Positions 1 to 8,393 of a stretch of 25,598 bases of DNA are shown here, in pieces. Location: assembly GCA_964370795.1 (NCBI GenBank), contig CAYJME010000021.1, positions 1 through 25,598 of the forward strand, given 5' to 3'. The position numbers and the translations under genes are program-made. How positions within the stretch are numbered: position 1 is the first letter of the stretch; each line of letters opens with the position of its first letter. Origin of the DNA: JAHFOW01 sp964370795 (GTDB taxonomy: Bacteria > Planctomycetota > Brocadiia > Brocadiales > Brocadiaceae). The notes below the pieces were generated by a model, which was given only the letters and a program-made list of their open reading frames with translations, made no database searches and was not told the DNA's origin.

Positions 1-80
1 AAGTGGCGGAATTGGCAGACGCGCTAGATTCAGGGTCTAGTCCCGGCAACGGGGTCAGGGTTCAACTCCCTGCTTCGGCA
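1..80 (+). tRNA. tRNA-Leu (anticodon CAG), 5' end cut by window edge
   Basis: The sequence folds as a class II tRNA. The anticodon stem CTAGA/TCTAG encloses the loop TTCAGGG, which gives anticodon CAG. A long variable arm (CCCGGCAACGGGG) follows, as expected for leucine. The T-loop contains GGTTCAACTCC. The acceptor 3' strand CTTCGGC plus discriminator A ends at 80. The partner 5' strand should be GCCGAAG, so only its last bases (AAG) are inside the window and about four bases are missing. No CCA is encoded, so it would be added after transcription. Confidence 0.95.
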
Positions 81-105
81 TATTAGCACTTTAAAAAAAA
101 CAGCT

Positions 106-1473
106 TCACCTTAATTTAATGTTCATCTTCCTCTTGATTTCTGCTTCTTCCCGTAATTTTCTCGCCTCTTCCATTATTTCACCCCAATCCTTCCGAAGTT
201 CTACGAAACCATTCAAATGGGTAAAGTTTGGGTTCATGTGATATGCCCCTTTCCAGGCATGAGCAGCGCTGGATGTTAACTGAAAAAAGAGGTCTGTAAT
301 CCTCGATTTACTATCATACACTTGCGTGTCGCCAAAGAGTAAGGCATGCCAGGGAAGCAAACCCTCCTGTAATCTCCCTGAAGGGAGAAATACCAACTCC
401 TCTTTTTCCAATTCAAAAATGAGGTCTTGTGCTTCTTTTACATAACTATCGACTTGTTTATGGATATCATCGGCAGTTAGTAATGTTTTTTGGGCAAAAT
501 TCATGGAATGGCAACCAGCACAAACGGATAGCATCTCACTCCGTCTTTTAGTTAATTCGTTTTCATCCGCCACGACACCCTTTTTATCCACGTATGATAC
601 ACCACCTCCCGCCGGGCCGTAAGCAAGACCAAAACTAATATCATGGTTCCCCTGAGGCATATGACAGGTAACACATACAGGAGAACATAATGCCTTAACG
701 GATTGAGCTTCTTTTAAAATACCGGATTGGCTCGCAGTATAAACAGCGCCATGTTTTGATGAGATAAAAATCTCATACTGTGGGTGGTCGGACCCCATAT
801 GACAGGTTCTGCATGCATCGGGGGTTTTTGCCTCAAGGGTGCTGAAGGTATGCCGTGTATGGCATGAATCACACTTAAATTGGATGTTGTGGCACTGCTC
901 ACACCTGTTCGAGCCACTATCCTTTGAACGTGCTGCGTATGGACCACACTCCAAAACCCTCTGCCAGCCAATCGAGTGACGGCTCTTCGTAAATTCATCG
1001 TATTGTTTCTTATGGCACTTCCCACAAATCCCGGCAACAACCTGACGATCAACCCTTTTATCCTCGCATGCGCTTCCTTCCGGAGAAAGATAGTTTACCG
1101 CTTTTGCCTCTTTTACCAATGATTCTGAGTTGTCGCTCATATGGCATGCCTCACACCCCACCCTTTTTCGCGCATGCATACTGCCCTGCCAGTCAGCAAC
1201 CCAGCCGTGTGTTACACCCCGTTCTTCATGACAGGTAATGCACCTTAAAGACTCTTCGGTAATACCCTTTTCCTCTTTCTTCTCTTCCTGAGCAGGTACT
1301 ATGACAGGCATTGTTTTTTCTTCAGGAGAAACCGTTTTCGGTATTGTTGCTTTTTCATCGTGAACAACCGGCGCCGTCTTCATCTGCTGGGTAGTACAAC
1401 CGGTCAGGGAAAGTAGCAATAAACACCAGATAGCAATAAACAATATCCCTGAATATCTTAAACAATAAGCCAT
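106..1473 (-). CDS. Lipid-anchored octaheme c-type cytochrome, hydroxylamine oxidoreductase (HAO)-like
   Basis: The 455-residue protein has exactly eight CxxCH heme-binding motifs (starting near residues 78, 107, 150, 191, 201, 221, 267 and 318). It also has the HAO-family stretches CDSCHTRHTF, ACRTCHMGSDHPQ (the Asp-His pair of the active-site pocket, residues 229-230) and SSKHG. Family members interconvert hydroxylamine, nitric oxide, nitrite or hydrazine outside the cytoplasm. The N-terminus is a lipoprotein signal with lipobox LTGC (Cys26), so it is membrane-tethered, followed by a charged linker to about residue 70. I chose the start at 1473, not the upstream in-frame ATG at 1512, because AAAGGAG lies 7 bases before it and it starts the signal peptide cleanly. 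Near the C-terminus the motif GAYHMNPNFTH has Phe417 where I would look for the Tyr that cross-links the catalytic heme in oxidative HAO, so a reductive role is possible. That last point is inference. Confidence 0.88.
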   Translation of the reverse strand: MAYCLRYSGILFIAIWCLLLLSLTGCTTQQMKTAPVVHDEKATIPKTVSPEEKTMPVIVPAQEEKKEEKGITEESLRCITCHEERGVTHGWVADWQGSMHARKRVGCEACHMSDNSESLVKEAKAVNYLSPEGSACEDKRVDRQVVAGICGKCHKKQYDEFTKSRHSIGWQRVLECGPYAARSKDSGSNRCEQCHNIQFKCDSCHTRHTFSTLEAKTPDACRTCHMGSDHPQYEIFISSKHGAVYTASQSGILKEAQSVKALCSPVCVTCHMPQGNHDISFGLAYGPAGGGVSYVDKKGVVADENELTKRRSEMLSVCAGCHSMNFAQKTLLTADDIHKQVDSYVKEAQDLIFELEKEELVFLPSGRLQEGLLPWHALLFGDTQVYDSKSRITDLFFQLTSSAAHAWKGAYHMNPNFTHLNGFVELRKDWGEIMEEARKLREEAEIKRKMNIKLR

Positions 1474-1480
1474 CGTCTTT

Positions 1481-1487
1481 CTCCTTT
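1481..1487 (-). promoter_or_regulatory. Ribosome binding site deciding the start of the HAO-like gene
   Basis: Read on the minus strand this is AAAGGAG, 7 bases before the ATG at 1473. The longer alternative start at 1512 would place this site inside the coding region, so the shorter protein is preferred. Confidence 0.6.
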
Positions 1488-1569
1488 GCATAAATTTTGA
1501 ATGTAAAGACACAAGAAAATTGATTGGTGTCTTCGTGGCAAGTTTTAATTTCCTTGTAAATATTCAAAT

Positions 1570-1575
1570 ATTATA
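1570..1575 (-). promoter_or_regulatory. Candidate -10 box for the HAO-like gene
   Basis: Minus-strand TATAAT is a perfect sigma-70 -10 hexamer about 95 bases upstream of the HAO-like start. I see no good -35 hexamer at the proper distance, so this is only a candidate. Confidence 0.35.
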
Positions 1576-1644
1576 CAGCCCAAATTCGAAAACAAAAGTG
1601 ATTCTTTGTGAACTGATTTATGGGAGGAGGGTACTAAAATTTGC

Positions 1645-1672
1645 TTGACAACGAAAAAATATAAACTATTAT
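1645..1672 (+). promoter_or_regulatory. Sigma-70-type promoter for the beta-helix gene
   Basis: A consensus -35 TTGACA (1645-1650) is followed after 16 bases by TATTAT (1667-1672, five of six matches to TATAAT). Transcription would begin near 1680, giving a leader of about 75 bases before the ATG at 1756. With the minus-strand box at 1570-1575 it suggests divergent promoters in the 1474-1755 spacer. Confidence 0.6.
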
Positions 1673-1755
1673 AGGCCACACATGGATACCACCATGTTTG
1701 TAATACCAACGTTTGCCATCACACCAGAAAACCAATTCTATGGAGGATTAACACC

Positions 1756-3921
1756 ATGTACAAACTAAAAATGGATAACGCTATGAATATCCTTCGCCCG
1801 CATGTTCTACCAATACTAAAATTAAAAGTAGATACACAAGCCCGTCGTATACATCGCCTCCTCTATTCAATTTTTACCATGTGGTTGTTCCTCCTGGTAA
1901 TGGGTGGAGATGTTTCCGCACAAAATATGGACCCGATTTACTATGACACAGGTTCTCCGATTTTAAGGGATATATGGATTGACTATCTCCATGGAAACGA
2001 TTCCAACACAGGCGACTCCCGTAGCCGCTCCCTCAAAACCCTCGATGCAGCCTGGCGCCGTATACCGCAAGGCACCCCTCTTACCGGCACAGGCTATCGT
2101 ATCCGGCTTGCATCGGGAGATTACCCCGCAAGCTCACTTCCTAATTATATGGAATCCCGCTATGGAACCTTTGACTTCCCTATTATTATCGAAGCCGTAG
2201 ATGGCCCCATGACGGCACAAATACACGGCTACCTGAACATCTATGACACACGGTATCTCTATCTCGTCAATCTCTCCCTGGTAACAGACCCTGGCTATGG
2301 GGGCGGGGGAAATGTAATCCACATCGAACAAGGCGATCATATCCTGATGAAAGGTTGCCGGTTGAACGGATTCGACGGCAGGATAAATCAACCCCAGGAA
2401 ACACTCAAAATGAATCAGTGCCGGTACATTTACATAGAAGATTGTGATATTTCAGGCGCCTTCTGGTTCGCCTTCGACTTCGTAAGCGTTGAATATGGTC
2501 ACATTGTGGGTAATCGCATCCACAATGCGGAGGATGACTGCCTGGTATTAAAAGGAGGCACTGCCTACCTTCGTATTGAGAATAATGAAGTATATAATTG
2601 CGGCACGGTTGGCCTTACGGCAGGACAGGGCACCGGACTGGAATACATGGTCAATCCCTGGCTTCACTATGAAGCCTATGACCTGAAGTTTTTCAATAAT
2701 CTGGTTCATGACGTATCTAACGCGGGATTAGCAATCAGAGGCGGTTATAATATCCTGATGGCATACAACACCCTTTATCGCATAGGAAATAGTAACCGGG
2801 GCGCCGGGCTTATTCTGGCAAGCCCCGGCGCCAGAAGCTGTGACAGCGATACAGCCGCCTGCAGGTTGCGTCATGATGCGGGTGGATGGGGACCAGCATC
2901 GGGGGAAGGCGGGGATTGGATTCCTAATCGGAATATATATGTTTACAATAATATTTTTTATAATCCCGCCCCCTTCCAAACACGCTGGAGTCATTTTACT
3001 ATTTTTGGTCCCGTATATCCCCCTGCCAGTTCGAATGTCCCTTCCCCGGCGCTGTCAGATAAAAATCTCCAATTCAGGGGAAATATCGTCTGGAATGGCC
3101 CATCTGATCATCCATTAGGTATAGAAGATGTCACGTACAATCCCGGATGTCAGTCTGATAATCCTACCTGCAACCAGTCACAACTCCGTTCTGAAAACGA
3201 AATCAACACCCTGGAACCACAGTTAATTAACCCTGCAATTGGTGATTTTCGCCCACGATTGGGAGGAAATATGTTTACAGCAACAACATACCCTGTCCCA
3301 AAATTTAACGGAGGAGACCGGGCACAACCACCCCTTGCGCCGGAAGGTAATCTTCAAAACACCATGAACCGTGATTTTGTTGGCAATCCCAGAACCATAT
3401 CCGGCCCGCCAGGCGCATTCGTTGACGCTTCATCGGCTTGTTCTTTGTCGTGCACGGCCAGCGCATCTCAGAATAATGGTTCAGCCCCCCTCGTTATAAA
3501 CTTCACGGGTAAAGCAACGCCATCGAACTGCACAGAAACGCCGGCCTTTGAATGGGACTTTGGCGACGGCACAACCCATTCAATTCTGCAAAACCCATCG
3601 CATACCTACCAGAAAACCGGGGTATTTACTTGTACCATGGACGTTTCCTTAAACGGCGCTCGTTGCATACAAAAAGGAACCATTACCGTATCAGGCCAGA
3701 CAACCACAACGACAGAGACTTCATCAACGACCACAATTTCTTCAACCACTACAACGACCTTGCCATCAGGACCATCTGCGCCTTCCTATCTCAGGGCGAA
3801 GGCACTATCGCCTTCGAGTATCATCCTTGCATGGAGAGAGACAACTCAAACAATGAAACAGGCTTTAAGATTGAAAGAACAACAGGGAATTGTGGTTCAA
3901 GTAGTGCATGGTCAGAGATAG
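1756..3921 (+). CDS. Secreted parallel beta-helix protein with PKD domain (5' part of a frameshifted gene)
   Basis: The start at 1756 has GGAGG 9 bases upstream. A signal peptide with a long basic N-region and hydrophobic core (LLYSIFTMWLFLLVMGG) ends near the VSA-Q cleavage site around residue 55. The next ~450 residues are a right-handed parallel beta-helix, seen as repeated short turns such as RIENNEVYNCG and LKFFNNLVHDVSNAG, of the kind found in pectate-lyase-like and surface carbohydrate-binding proteins. A PKD domain (FEWDFGDGTT...SHTYQKTGVFTC) follows near residues 560-635, then a Thr/Ser-rich linker. A fibronectin type III domain begins (PSYLRAKALSPSSIILAW) but breaks at residue 693-694. 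After that the reading frame gives about 28 unrelated residues and stops at 3921. The enzymatic activity, if any, is unknown. It was probably one ~961-residue cell-surface protein running to 4643. Confidence 0.8.
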   Translation: MYKLKMDNAMNILRPHVLPILKLKVDTQARRIHRLLYSIFTMWLFLLVMGGDVSAQNMDPIYYDTGSPILRDIWIDYLHGNDSNTGDSRSRSLKTLDAAWRRIPQGTPLTGTGYRIRLASGDYPASSLPNYMESRYGTFDFPIIIEAVDGPMTAQIHGYLNIYDTRYLYLVNLSLVTDPGYGGGGNVIHIEQGDHILMKGCRLNGFDGRINQPQETLKMNQCRYIYIEDCDISGAFWFAFDFVSVEYGHIVGNRIHNAEDDCLVLKGGTAYLRIENNEVYNCGTVGLTAGQGTGLEYMVNPWLHYEAYDLKFFNNLVHDVSNAGLAIRGGYNILMAYNTLYRIGNSNRGAGLILASPGARSCDSDTAACRLRHDAGGWGPASGEGGDWIPNRNIYVYNNIFYNPAPFQTRWSHFTIFGPVYPPASSNVPSPALSDKNLQFRGNIVWNGPSDHPLGIEDVTYNPGCQSDNPTCNQSQLRSENEINTLEPQLINPAIGDFRPRLGGNMFTATTYPVPKFNGGDRAQPPLAPEGNLQNTMNRDFVGNPRTISGPPGAFVDASSACSLSCTASASQNNGSAPLVINFTGKATPSNCTETPAFEWDFGDGTTHSILQNPSHTYQKTGVFTCTMDVSLNGARCIQKGTITVSGQTTTTTETSSTTTISSTTTTTLPSGPSAPSYLRAKALSPSSIILAWRETTQTMKQALRLKEQQGIVVQVVHGQR

Positions 3922-4643
3922 GAACAGTCGGGAGAAATGGAGCAACCTATACAGACACAAATCTATTGTCAAATACGGTTTACTCATACAGGGCCAGGTC
4001 ATACAATACCACGGGAAATTCAAATTATACATCCTGTATCTCAGAAAAGACGGGTATTTTTGGCACTCCCAATTCACCAACAAATTTGAATGCCGTTTCT
4101 ATTTCCAACAGCAGCATCAACCTTACCTGGCATGATAATTCTACCAATGAAACCCAATTCCGTATTTTTAGACGGACTGGCGACGGTTACTGGACACTCC
4201 TTGCCACAAAAGGGGTAAATGTAACCAATCATAGCGACGCCACGGCTTCCGGCAATAAGGCTACAACGAATTACCGTTATTACATTACGGCGTGCAACAA
4301 TGCAGGATGCTCACCCATCTCCCCTATTGCATCAGCTCCCTTAACTCCGACAAACCTGAATGCAACGGTTGTTGGAACGAACCGGATACGTCTTTCATGG
4401 ACAGACACAAACACAAACGAGACAGGTTTTGAAATCATGAGAAAGAATGGTAACTGTGCATCTGCCAATCCCTGGAACCTTGTCGTGAGAGTAGGCGCTA
4501 ATATAACATCCTGGAATAATACCGGTGTGGGTTCCGGAACAACGTATTCCTACAGAGTCAGGGCATATTCACAGTCATATATGCAGCCGTATTCGTATGG
4601 ATATTCTTCATGGAGCGATTGCGCACAGGCAACCACGCCATAA
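3840..4643 (+). pseudogene. 3' part of the beta-helix gene: fibronectin type III repeats in a shifted frame
   Basis: From 3840 the good coding frame is the one ending at 4643, not the one in use upstream. It continues the interrupted FnIII domain (DNSNNETGFKIERTTG) and encodes two further FnIII domains with matching motifs: INLTWHDNSTNETQFRIFRR and IRLSWTDTNTNETGFEIMRK. Each ends in a tyrosine-corner-like YRYYITACN or YSYRVRAYS. Only a spurious reading extends upstream of about 3840 in this frame, and I see no convincing ribosome binding site for independent translation. The break coincides with GAGAGA (3834-3839). Removing one GA unit, or a -1 shift, joins the domains seamlessly. It could be a real mutation, a sequencing or assembly error, or recoding. 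Confidence 0.7.
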
Positions 4644-4820
4644 GTATGAGCGAAATGTATTTAGGCTGGCCTAGCCTTGCAGATCGAGTCAGATTTTTTT
4701 ATCCCTGTAAAGCCTCTTCACTGGTCATTGCCAACGGGGGCGAAACAATTTTGCTCTATAAAGCATGTAAAACCAGGAGACTACTTCATTTTTGCAAAGA
4801 CACCATAGTCTGCCTTTTTC

Positions 4821-6017
4821 CTATTTTATGGGAACAATTTCAGCCCTTCTGTTCAGGGCGCGGCCTTCTTCGGTGTCATGAGAAGCAATAGGCTTTTTAA
4901 ATCCAAAACCCACCGTAGAGACACGTGATTCATCAATGCCTCTCTTGACTAAATAATTCTTTACCGCTTGAGCTCTTTTTTGGGAGAGGTCTATATTATA
5001 TTCCATTGAACCGATATTATCCGTATGCCCCTCTATTCTTATGGACATATTCGGATTATTTTGCAAAACATCGACAATGTTACTAAGATTCGAGTTAAAC
5101 TCCTCCTTAATATCCCATTTCTTATAATCAAAAGTAACTCCCTTTACCACCCAGCATCCTCTGGAATCAACAATAGCCCCTTTCGGCGTATCCGGGCATT
5201 CATCGTCTTTGTCGTAAACACCATCACCATCACTATCAATGTCAACATTCTTAACTTGTTTTGGTGTAGCTGTCAAAAACACTTTTTTTACAAAGTCTGC
5301 CATGTTGTCGCTGGGCGCAATTTCATCAGCAGTTACAGAAAAACCACATTTTGCCTCTCGTGCAAGATCTCTGAGTTCTTCTTTTCCTTCGGGAGTATTT
5401 CCCACAAAAATGGTGTAAAGGCATACCCTGTCTCCATACATTTCTTTTAAATCCTGCGCCCTCTTCAGGGGACTTCCGATTAATTGTTCACCGTCACTAA
5501 CAAGAATTACCGCATTTTGACCGCCCGACGTCAGTAATAGATTCTTTGCGTCTTTAATAGCATCACCAGCGGGACTGCAGCCCTGGGCAACCGTTGCCCC
5601 GTTTAACGCGTTTTCCAAAAGACCTCGTGAATGTTTCGTGAGTTCATAAACAATAAATGTTTTATCGAGTGGTTTAAAAAATCCATGTCCGAACGTTACA
5701 AGGGCGCTGTTTATATCAATATCAGGCAGGGTATTATTCATTCTCATTAAAATATCTTTGGCCACGGTAAATTTTGAATGTCCTTTATTAACAGCGCCGA
5801 TATATTTTTCTTCCATAGATGCTGACGCATCTAAAATAATCACAACACTTTCAATTTTTGGCACATACTTTACATCTTGAAATTCTGAATTTAAATTTTG
5901 AGGAACGAAGGTTTCAAGGGGCTCGATAGGTTTCTTAAGAGCCTTAAGCTGTGCGCAACCCGTTAGAATTATAATTGGCGCCGTAAGAAACAACGCTAAT
6001 AGATATATTTTTCGCAT
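4821..6017 (-). CDS. Lipoprotein with von Willebrand A, calcium-binding and OmpA peptidoglycan-binding domains
   Basis: The 398-residue protein has a lipoprotein signal with lipobox LTGC (Cys21). A vWA domain follows: the MIDAS metal site DASAS (Asp63-Ser65-Ser67), the later ILVSDGEQ strand and a conserved SPAGDAI segment. Then comes a thrombospondin-type-3 calcium repeat (DIDSDGDGVYDKDDECPDTP) near residue 265, and an OmpA C-terminal domain (FDYKKWDI, IRIEGHTDNIG, LSQKRAQAVKNYL, GRALNRRAE). It is probably anchored by lipid to the outer membrane with the OmpA part gripping peptidoglycan, while the vWA part binds a protein partner through metal. The start ATG has AGGGGA 6 bases upstream. It is preceded by a long non-coding spacer and stands alone, convergent with the beta-helix gene. 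The partner is unknown. Confidence 0.88.
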   Translation of the reverse strand: MRKIYLLALFLTAPIIILTGCAQLKALKKPIEPLETFVPQNLNSEFQDVKYVPKIESVVIILDASASMEEKYIGAVNKGHSKFTVAKDILMRMNNTLPDIDINSALVTFGHGFFKPLDKTFIVYELTKHSRGLLENALNGATVAQGCSPAGDAIKDAKNLLLTSGGQNAVILVSDGEQLIGSPLKRAQDLKEMYGDRVCLYTIFVGNTPEGKEELRDLAREAKCGFSVTADEIAPSDNMADFVKKVFLTATPKQVKNVDIDSDGDGVYDKDDECPDTPKGAIVDSRGCWVVKGVTFDYKKWDIKEEFNSNLSNIVDVLQNNPNMSIRIEGHTDNIGSMEYNIDLSQKRAQAVKNYLVKRGIDESRVSTVGFGFKKPIASHDTEEGRALNRRAEIVPIK

Positions 6018-6716
6018 AACGATTCCCCTATAAAATTAAAAAACGAGTTGTAGTTAACTGGATTCTGCTTGAGAATAAAAACTCACCGCATGCACCATCT
6101 GGAGTAAAGTGGACTTCAAACTCCCGCAGTATTCCCGGATACTCTTCCACATACCTAAATATCAATGTAGTTAAGTTAAGCTACCTGCCGTAAAAGTTCC
6201 CCTTAGACTTCGTCATGAGCGCTCAGTCGAACGAAAAGGCGAATAAAGTGGGGGTGTTTAGATCAACCGATCCTTAACTTAATGACATTGTACCCCATAT
6301 ACTACACATGCTATCAGGTTCCGTCAAGTGCATACTCAACTTTGTATGATTCAGGGAAACTTCATGTTCTTTTGAAAAGAATGTTCTTCGTTTTGTTATT
6401 GTATTTTTTAAAAAGTGGGAACGAGCAGCAAACAAAACAAGTCTTTCCAACAGCCGATCCCTTGAACTTATTTCGATTTTTGTAGCAGCGTAAAAACCGC
6501 TAAACAAAAGGGAAATAAACAAACCTCATAATTTAAAATTCCTTGTTCTTCCCCCTATGTCCCCCTCAGGAGAGGGATAAAGGAGGAGGCAATACACGGT
6601 TAAATTGATCCGTCGTTTTAAATGGACCTATCCCCCCCGCTCTTTTCTGTCTGCCTCCTTCGTCATTCAAGCTATTAAAACATGCTTATTAGTTTAAAAA
6701 ATATGGAAGCTGAGTT
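6018..6716. other. Long spacer without a supportable gene
   Basis: These 699 bases separate the vWA/OmpA lipoprotein from the upstream membrane-protein gene. Short open frames exist on both strands (for example 6282-6485 and 6274-6522), but they lie opposite each other, lack clear ribosome sites and show no recognisable domain. The stretch contains the 10-base palindrome TGAGCGCTCA (6216-6225) and an imperfect pyrimidine/purine inverted repeat at 6551-6586. The promoter for the lipoprotein should lie near its left end, but I cannot name a strong one. Confidence 0.6.
6551..6586. repeat. Imperfect inverted repeat, C-rich arm then G-rich arm
   Basis: The arms 6551-6567 and 6570-6586 match at 13 of 17 positions around a 2-base loop. 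The composition (CCCC...TCCCC / GGGATAAAGG) resembles the perfect hairpin at 18935-18973, so the two may belong to one dispersed element family, this being the decayed copy. Confidence 0.45.
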
Positions 6717-8129
6717 TTAAAATCTTCTCATAAATATCTTTCCGGTAACCCATATACAACCGATGATAACCAGGGATCCAACCAGGTAAGCGCCTGTGAA
6801 TAGATTCTTTCTGATGATCTCAGGTTCACCCGTCAATGAAATAAACAATGATGGCTCCGAGATAACAAGAAAACATGCACGCACAAAGATACCAGCAATA
6901 ATAGCGATGAGAACGCCTGGTAAGAGAGGCTGAAAAATGCTTACATAGGGCGGCAGATACCAACAGTCAGCATGTCGTTGAAAAACCCTGTAATCACTCT
7001 CTTTATTGTCCTTTTTAAATTCACCCCAGAGTGCAGTATACAAGCTATTGCCCTTCCTGAGATTTGTGGTGATTGTTACCAGCAGTGCTACTATAAGGAT
7101 TGGAAACAGCTTGATCATATCTTGTAAATCGGCAGGGATTCGAACGAGTGGTGATTCTAAGGAATTAAGCCGATCGTTAAGGTTTTTAACACGATTTTCA
7201 AAATCTGTCAAGCCAATCTTTATTGTTTTTAATTCATCATCCAGTTTATTCTTCGTCTTCTCTATCTCTTCTACTATCTTATCAACATTCTCTCTTACCA
7301 ATCCAAGTGATTCTTCTACTACCCTTTTAAGTCCTTGAGCCACATCAATCTTGCCACCAGGACCAGAATACGTACGCCAGAATTCAGGGTTAACCTCTCT
7401 TAGGTAACCATTAATAGACTCCATGGCCTGCTGAGCTACATTTCCCAAGTCAATATCCCCAATTTCATTCGGCGCTATTTTTCCCTGATTAATTGGAATT
7501 ATGATTTCATTTTGTATTTTATTTATCAAACTGTTAAACCAGGTTTTATTGTACCAATATACACCGTCTTTAAATGTAGTAATATCAGGTGGCATGAAAA
7601 ATTCCCCTATCTCTCTTGTTGTCGATTGTTCAATTTGTCCTGATTGTTGGACAGTCATGGGCATATTAGAGTCATCAGGTATTTGCTGCTGGATGTATAT
7701 TGATTGATTAGACGTTGTTGCTTTCCTACCATTCCTGTTTTCCTTAGGTACTGATTGCTGGAGGTATGTTGATTGATTAGGCGTAAGAGATGATGTCTTG
7801 GAAGATAAAACATCCCAAATTTCCTTCAATATTCCACGCAGATGTTCAGGGAAATTTTCAATTTTATCCTTGATATCCTTCAAATTTGTTTTGATCTTTT
7901 GATTCAGGTCTGTTAGATGTGTAAGTCTGTCAGACAGAACCTTACATTGTGCGTCCTTCTCTGATAAAGACCTTGCCAATATGCGCTCTTTCTCTTTATA
8001 CTCAAAATACGGTTCTACCACATAGAAATGTGCAATCAAGGCAAACAAAAGGCCCGCACCGAGAAGGCGGTTCATCCTTGTCTTATTTGATCTCAAATCA
8101 TCAAATAACACGTCAAATAACTGTGACAT
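6717..8129 (-). CDS. Unrecognised membrane protein with coiled coil, next to the eCIS cargo gene
   Basis: I do not recognise this 470-residue protein. It has an N-terminal membrane segment (LLGAGLLFALIAHFYVV, about residues 21-40). A helical, partly coiled-coil region follows (residues ~45-115), then a Gln/Ser-rich stretch containing two near-copies of NQSxYxQQ. A second heptad-like helix (residues ~265-325) leads to three C-terminal membrane segments: LFPILIVALLVTIT, LLPGVLIAIIAGIFVRACFLV and AYLVGSLVIIGCIWVTG. The large loop between the first and second segments would lie on one side of the membrane. AGGAAG precedes the ATG by 7 bases. It lies 264 bases downstream of the eCIS cargo on the same strand. 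Immunity to the cargo, a membrane anchor for the injection system, or no link at all are all possible. Confidence 0.75.
   Translation of the reverse strand: MSQLFDVLFDDLRSNKTRMNRLLGAGLLFALIAHFYVVEPYFEYKEKERILARSLSEKDAQCKVLSDRLTHLTDLNQKIKTNLKDIKDKIENFPEHLRGILKEIWDVLSSKTSSLTPNQSTYLQQSVPKENRNGRKATTSNQSIYIQQQIPDDSNMPMTVQQSGQIEQSTTREIGEFFMPPDITTFKDGVYWYNKTWFNSLINKIQNEIIIPINQGKIAPNEIGDIDLGNVAQQAMESINGYLREVNPEFWRTYSGPGGKIDVAQGLKRVVEESLGLVRENVDKIVEEIEKTKNKLDDELKTIKIGLTDFENRVKNLNDRLNSLESPLVRIPADLQDMIKLFPILIVALLVTITTNLRKGNSLYTALWGEFKKDNKESDYRVFQRHADCWYLPPYVSIFQPLLPGVLIAIIAGIFVRACFLVISEPSLFISLTGEPEIIRKNLFTGAYLVGSLVIIGCIWVTGKIFMRRF
7678..7784 (-). repeat. Two near-identical 38-base repeats inside the membrane-protein gene
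   Basis: Positions 7678-7715 and 7747-7784 agree at 31 of 38 bases and encode NQSIYIQQQIP and NQSTYLQQSVP. A weaker third unit (VQQSGQIEQS) follows in the protein. This marks a low-complexity Gln/Ser linker grown by duplication between the coiled coil and the globular part. Confidence 0.6.
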
Positions 8130-8316
8130 AGCTTATCTTCCTGATAGAGAATTTTTCTGGCTTCCGATTTAAAAAGCGGGTGAACAATTACCATTTCTAA
8201 ATAATTAAATACGTCCTCTTATTGACAGGCACGGCCAATGGTACTCAACCTTTACGAGGCCACCTCTGCGATTGCTTGAGTTACAACATAGTGCGGATAA
8301 TCGCCTAACAATGGGC

Positions 8317-8358
8317 GGCGGACACGTCTCAACGTATAACGTGAGACACACGACCGCC
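8317..8358. repeat. Imperfect hairpin just downstream of the cargo gene
   Basis: GGCGG (8317-8321) pairs with CCGCC (8354-8358), GTCTC (8326-8330) with GAGAC (8343-8347) and ACGT with ACGT around an ATA loop, with a bulged A and unequal internal loops. It starts 36 bases beyond the cargo stop codon in the direction of transcription. There is no T-run, so it is not a classic terminator. It may protect the 3' end of the transcript. Confidence 0.35.
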
Positions 8359-8393
8359 GGAAAGTGACTCCGACACCGTTTATCCACCCCTGG

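Noticed and set aside
1..105. tRNA-Leu as attachment site of an integrated island
   Set aside because: No integrase beside it and no repeat of the tRNA 3' end seen elsewhere in the window; the next genes look like ordinary chromosomal genes.
4663..4677. AGGCT/AGCCT hairpin after the FnIII-encoding frame as a terminator
   Set aside because: Only a 5-bp stem and the T-run is about 18 bases away.
6274..6522. Small opposed open frames in the 6018-6716 spacer
   Set aside because: They overlap each other on opposite strands, lack ribosome sites and recognisable domains.
8299..8309. GTTAGGC (minus strand) downstream of the cargo gene, like the end of an integron attC site
   Set aside because: No matching RYYYAAC partner or paired inner boxes at the right distance, and no integrase in the window.
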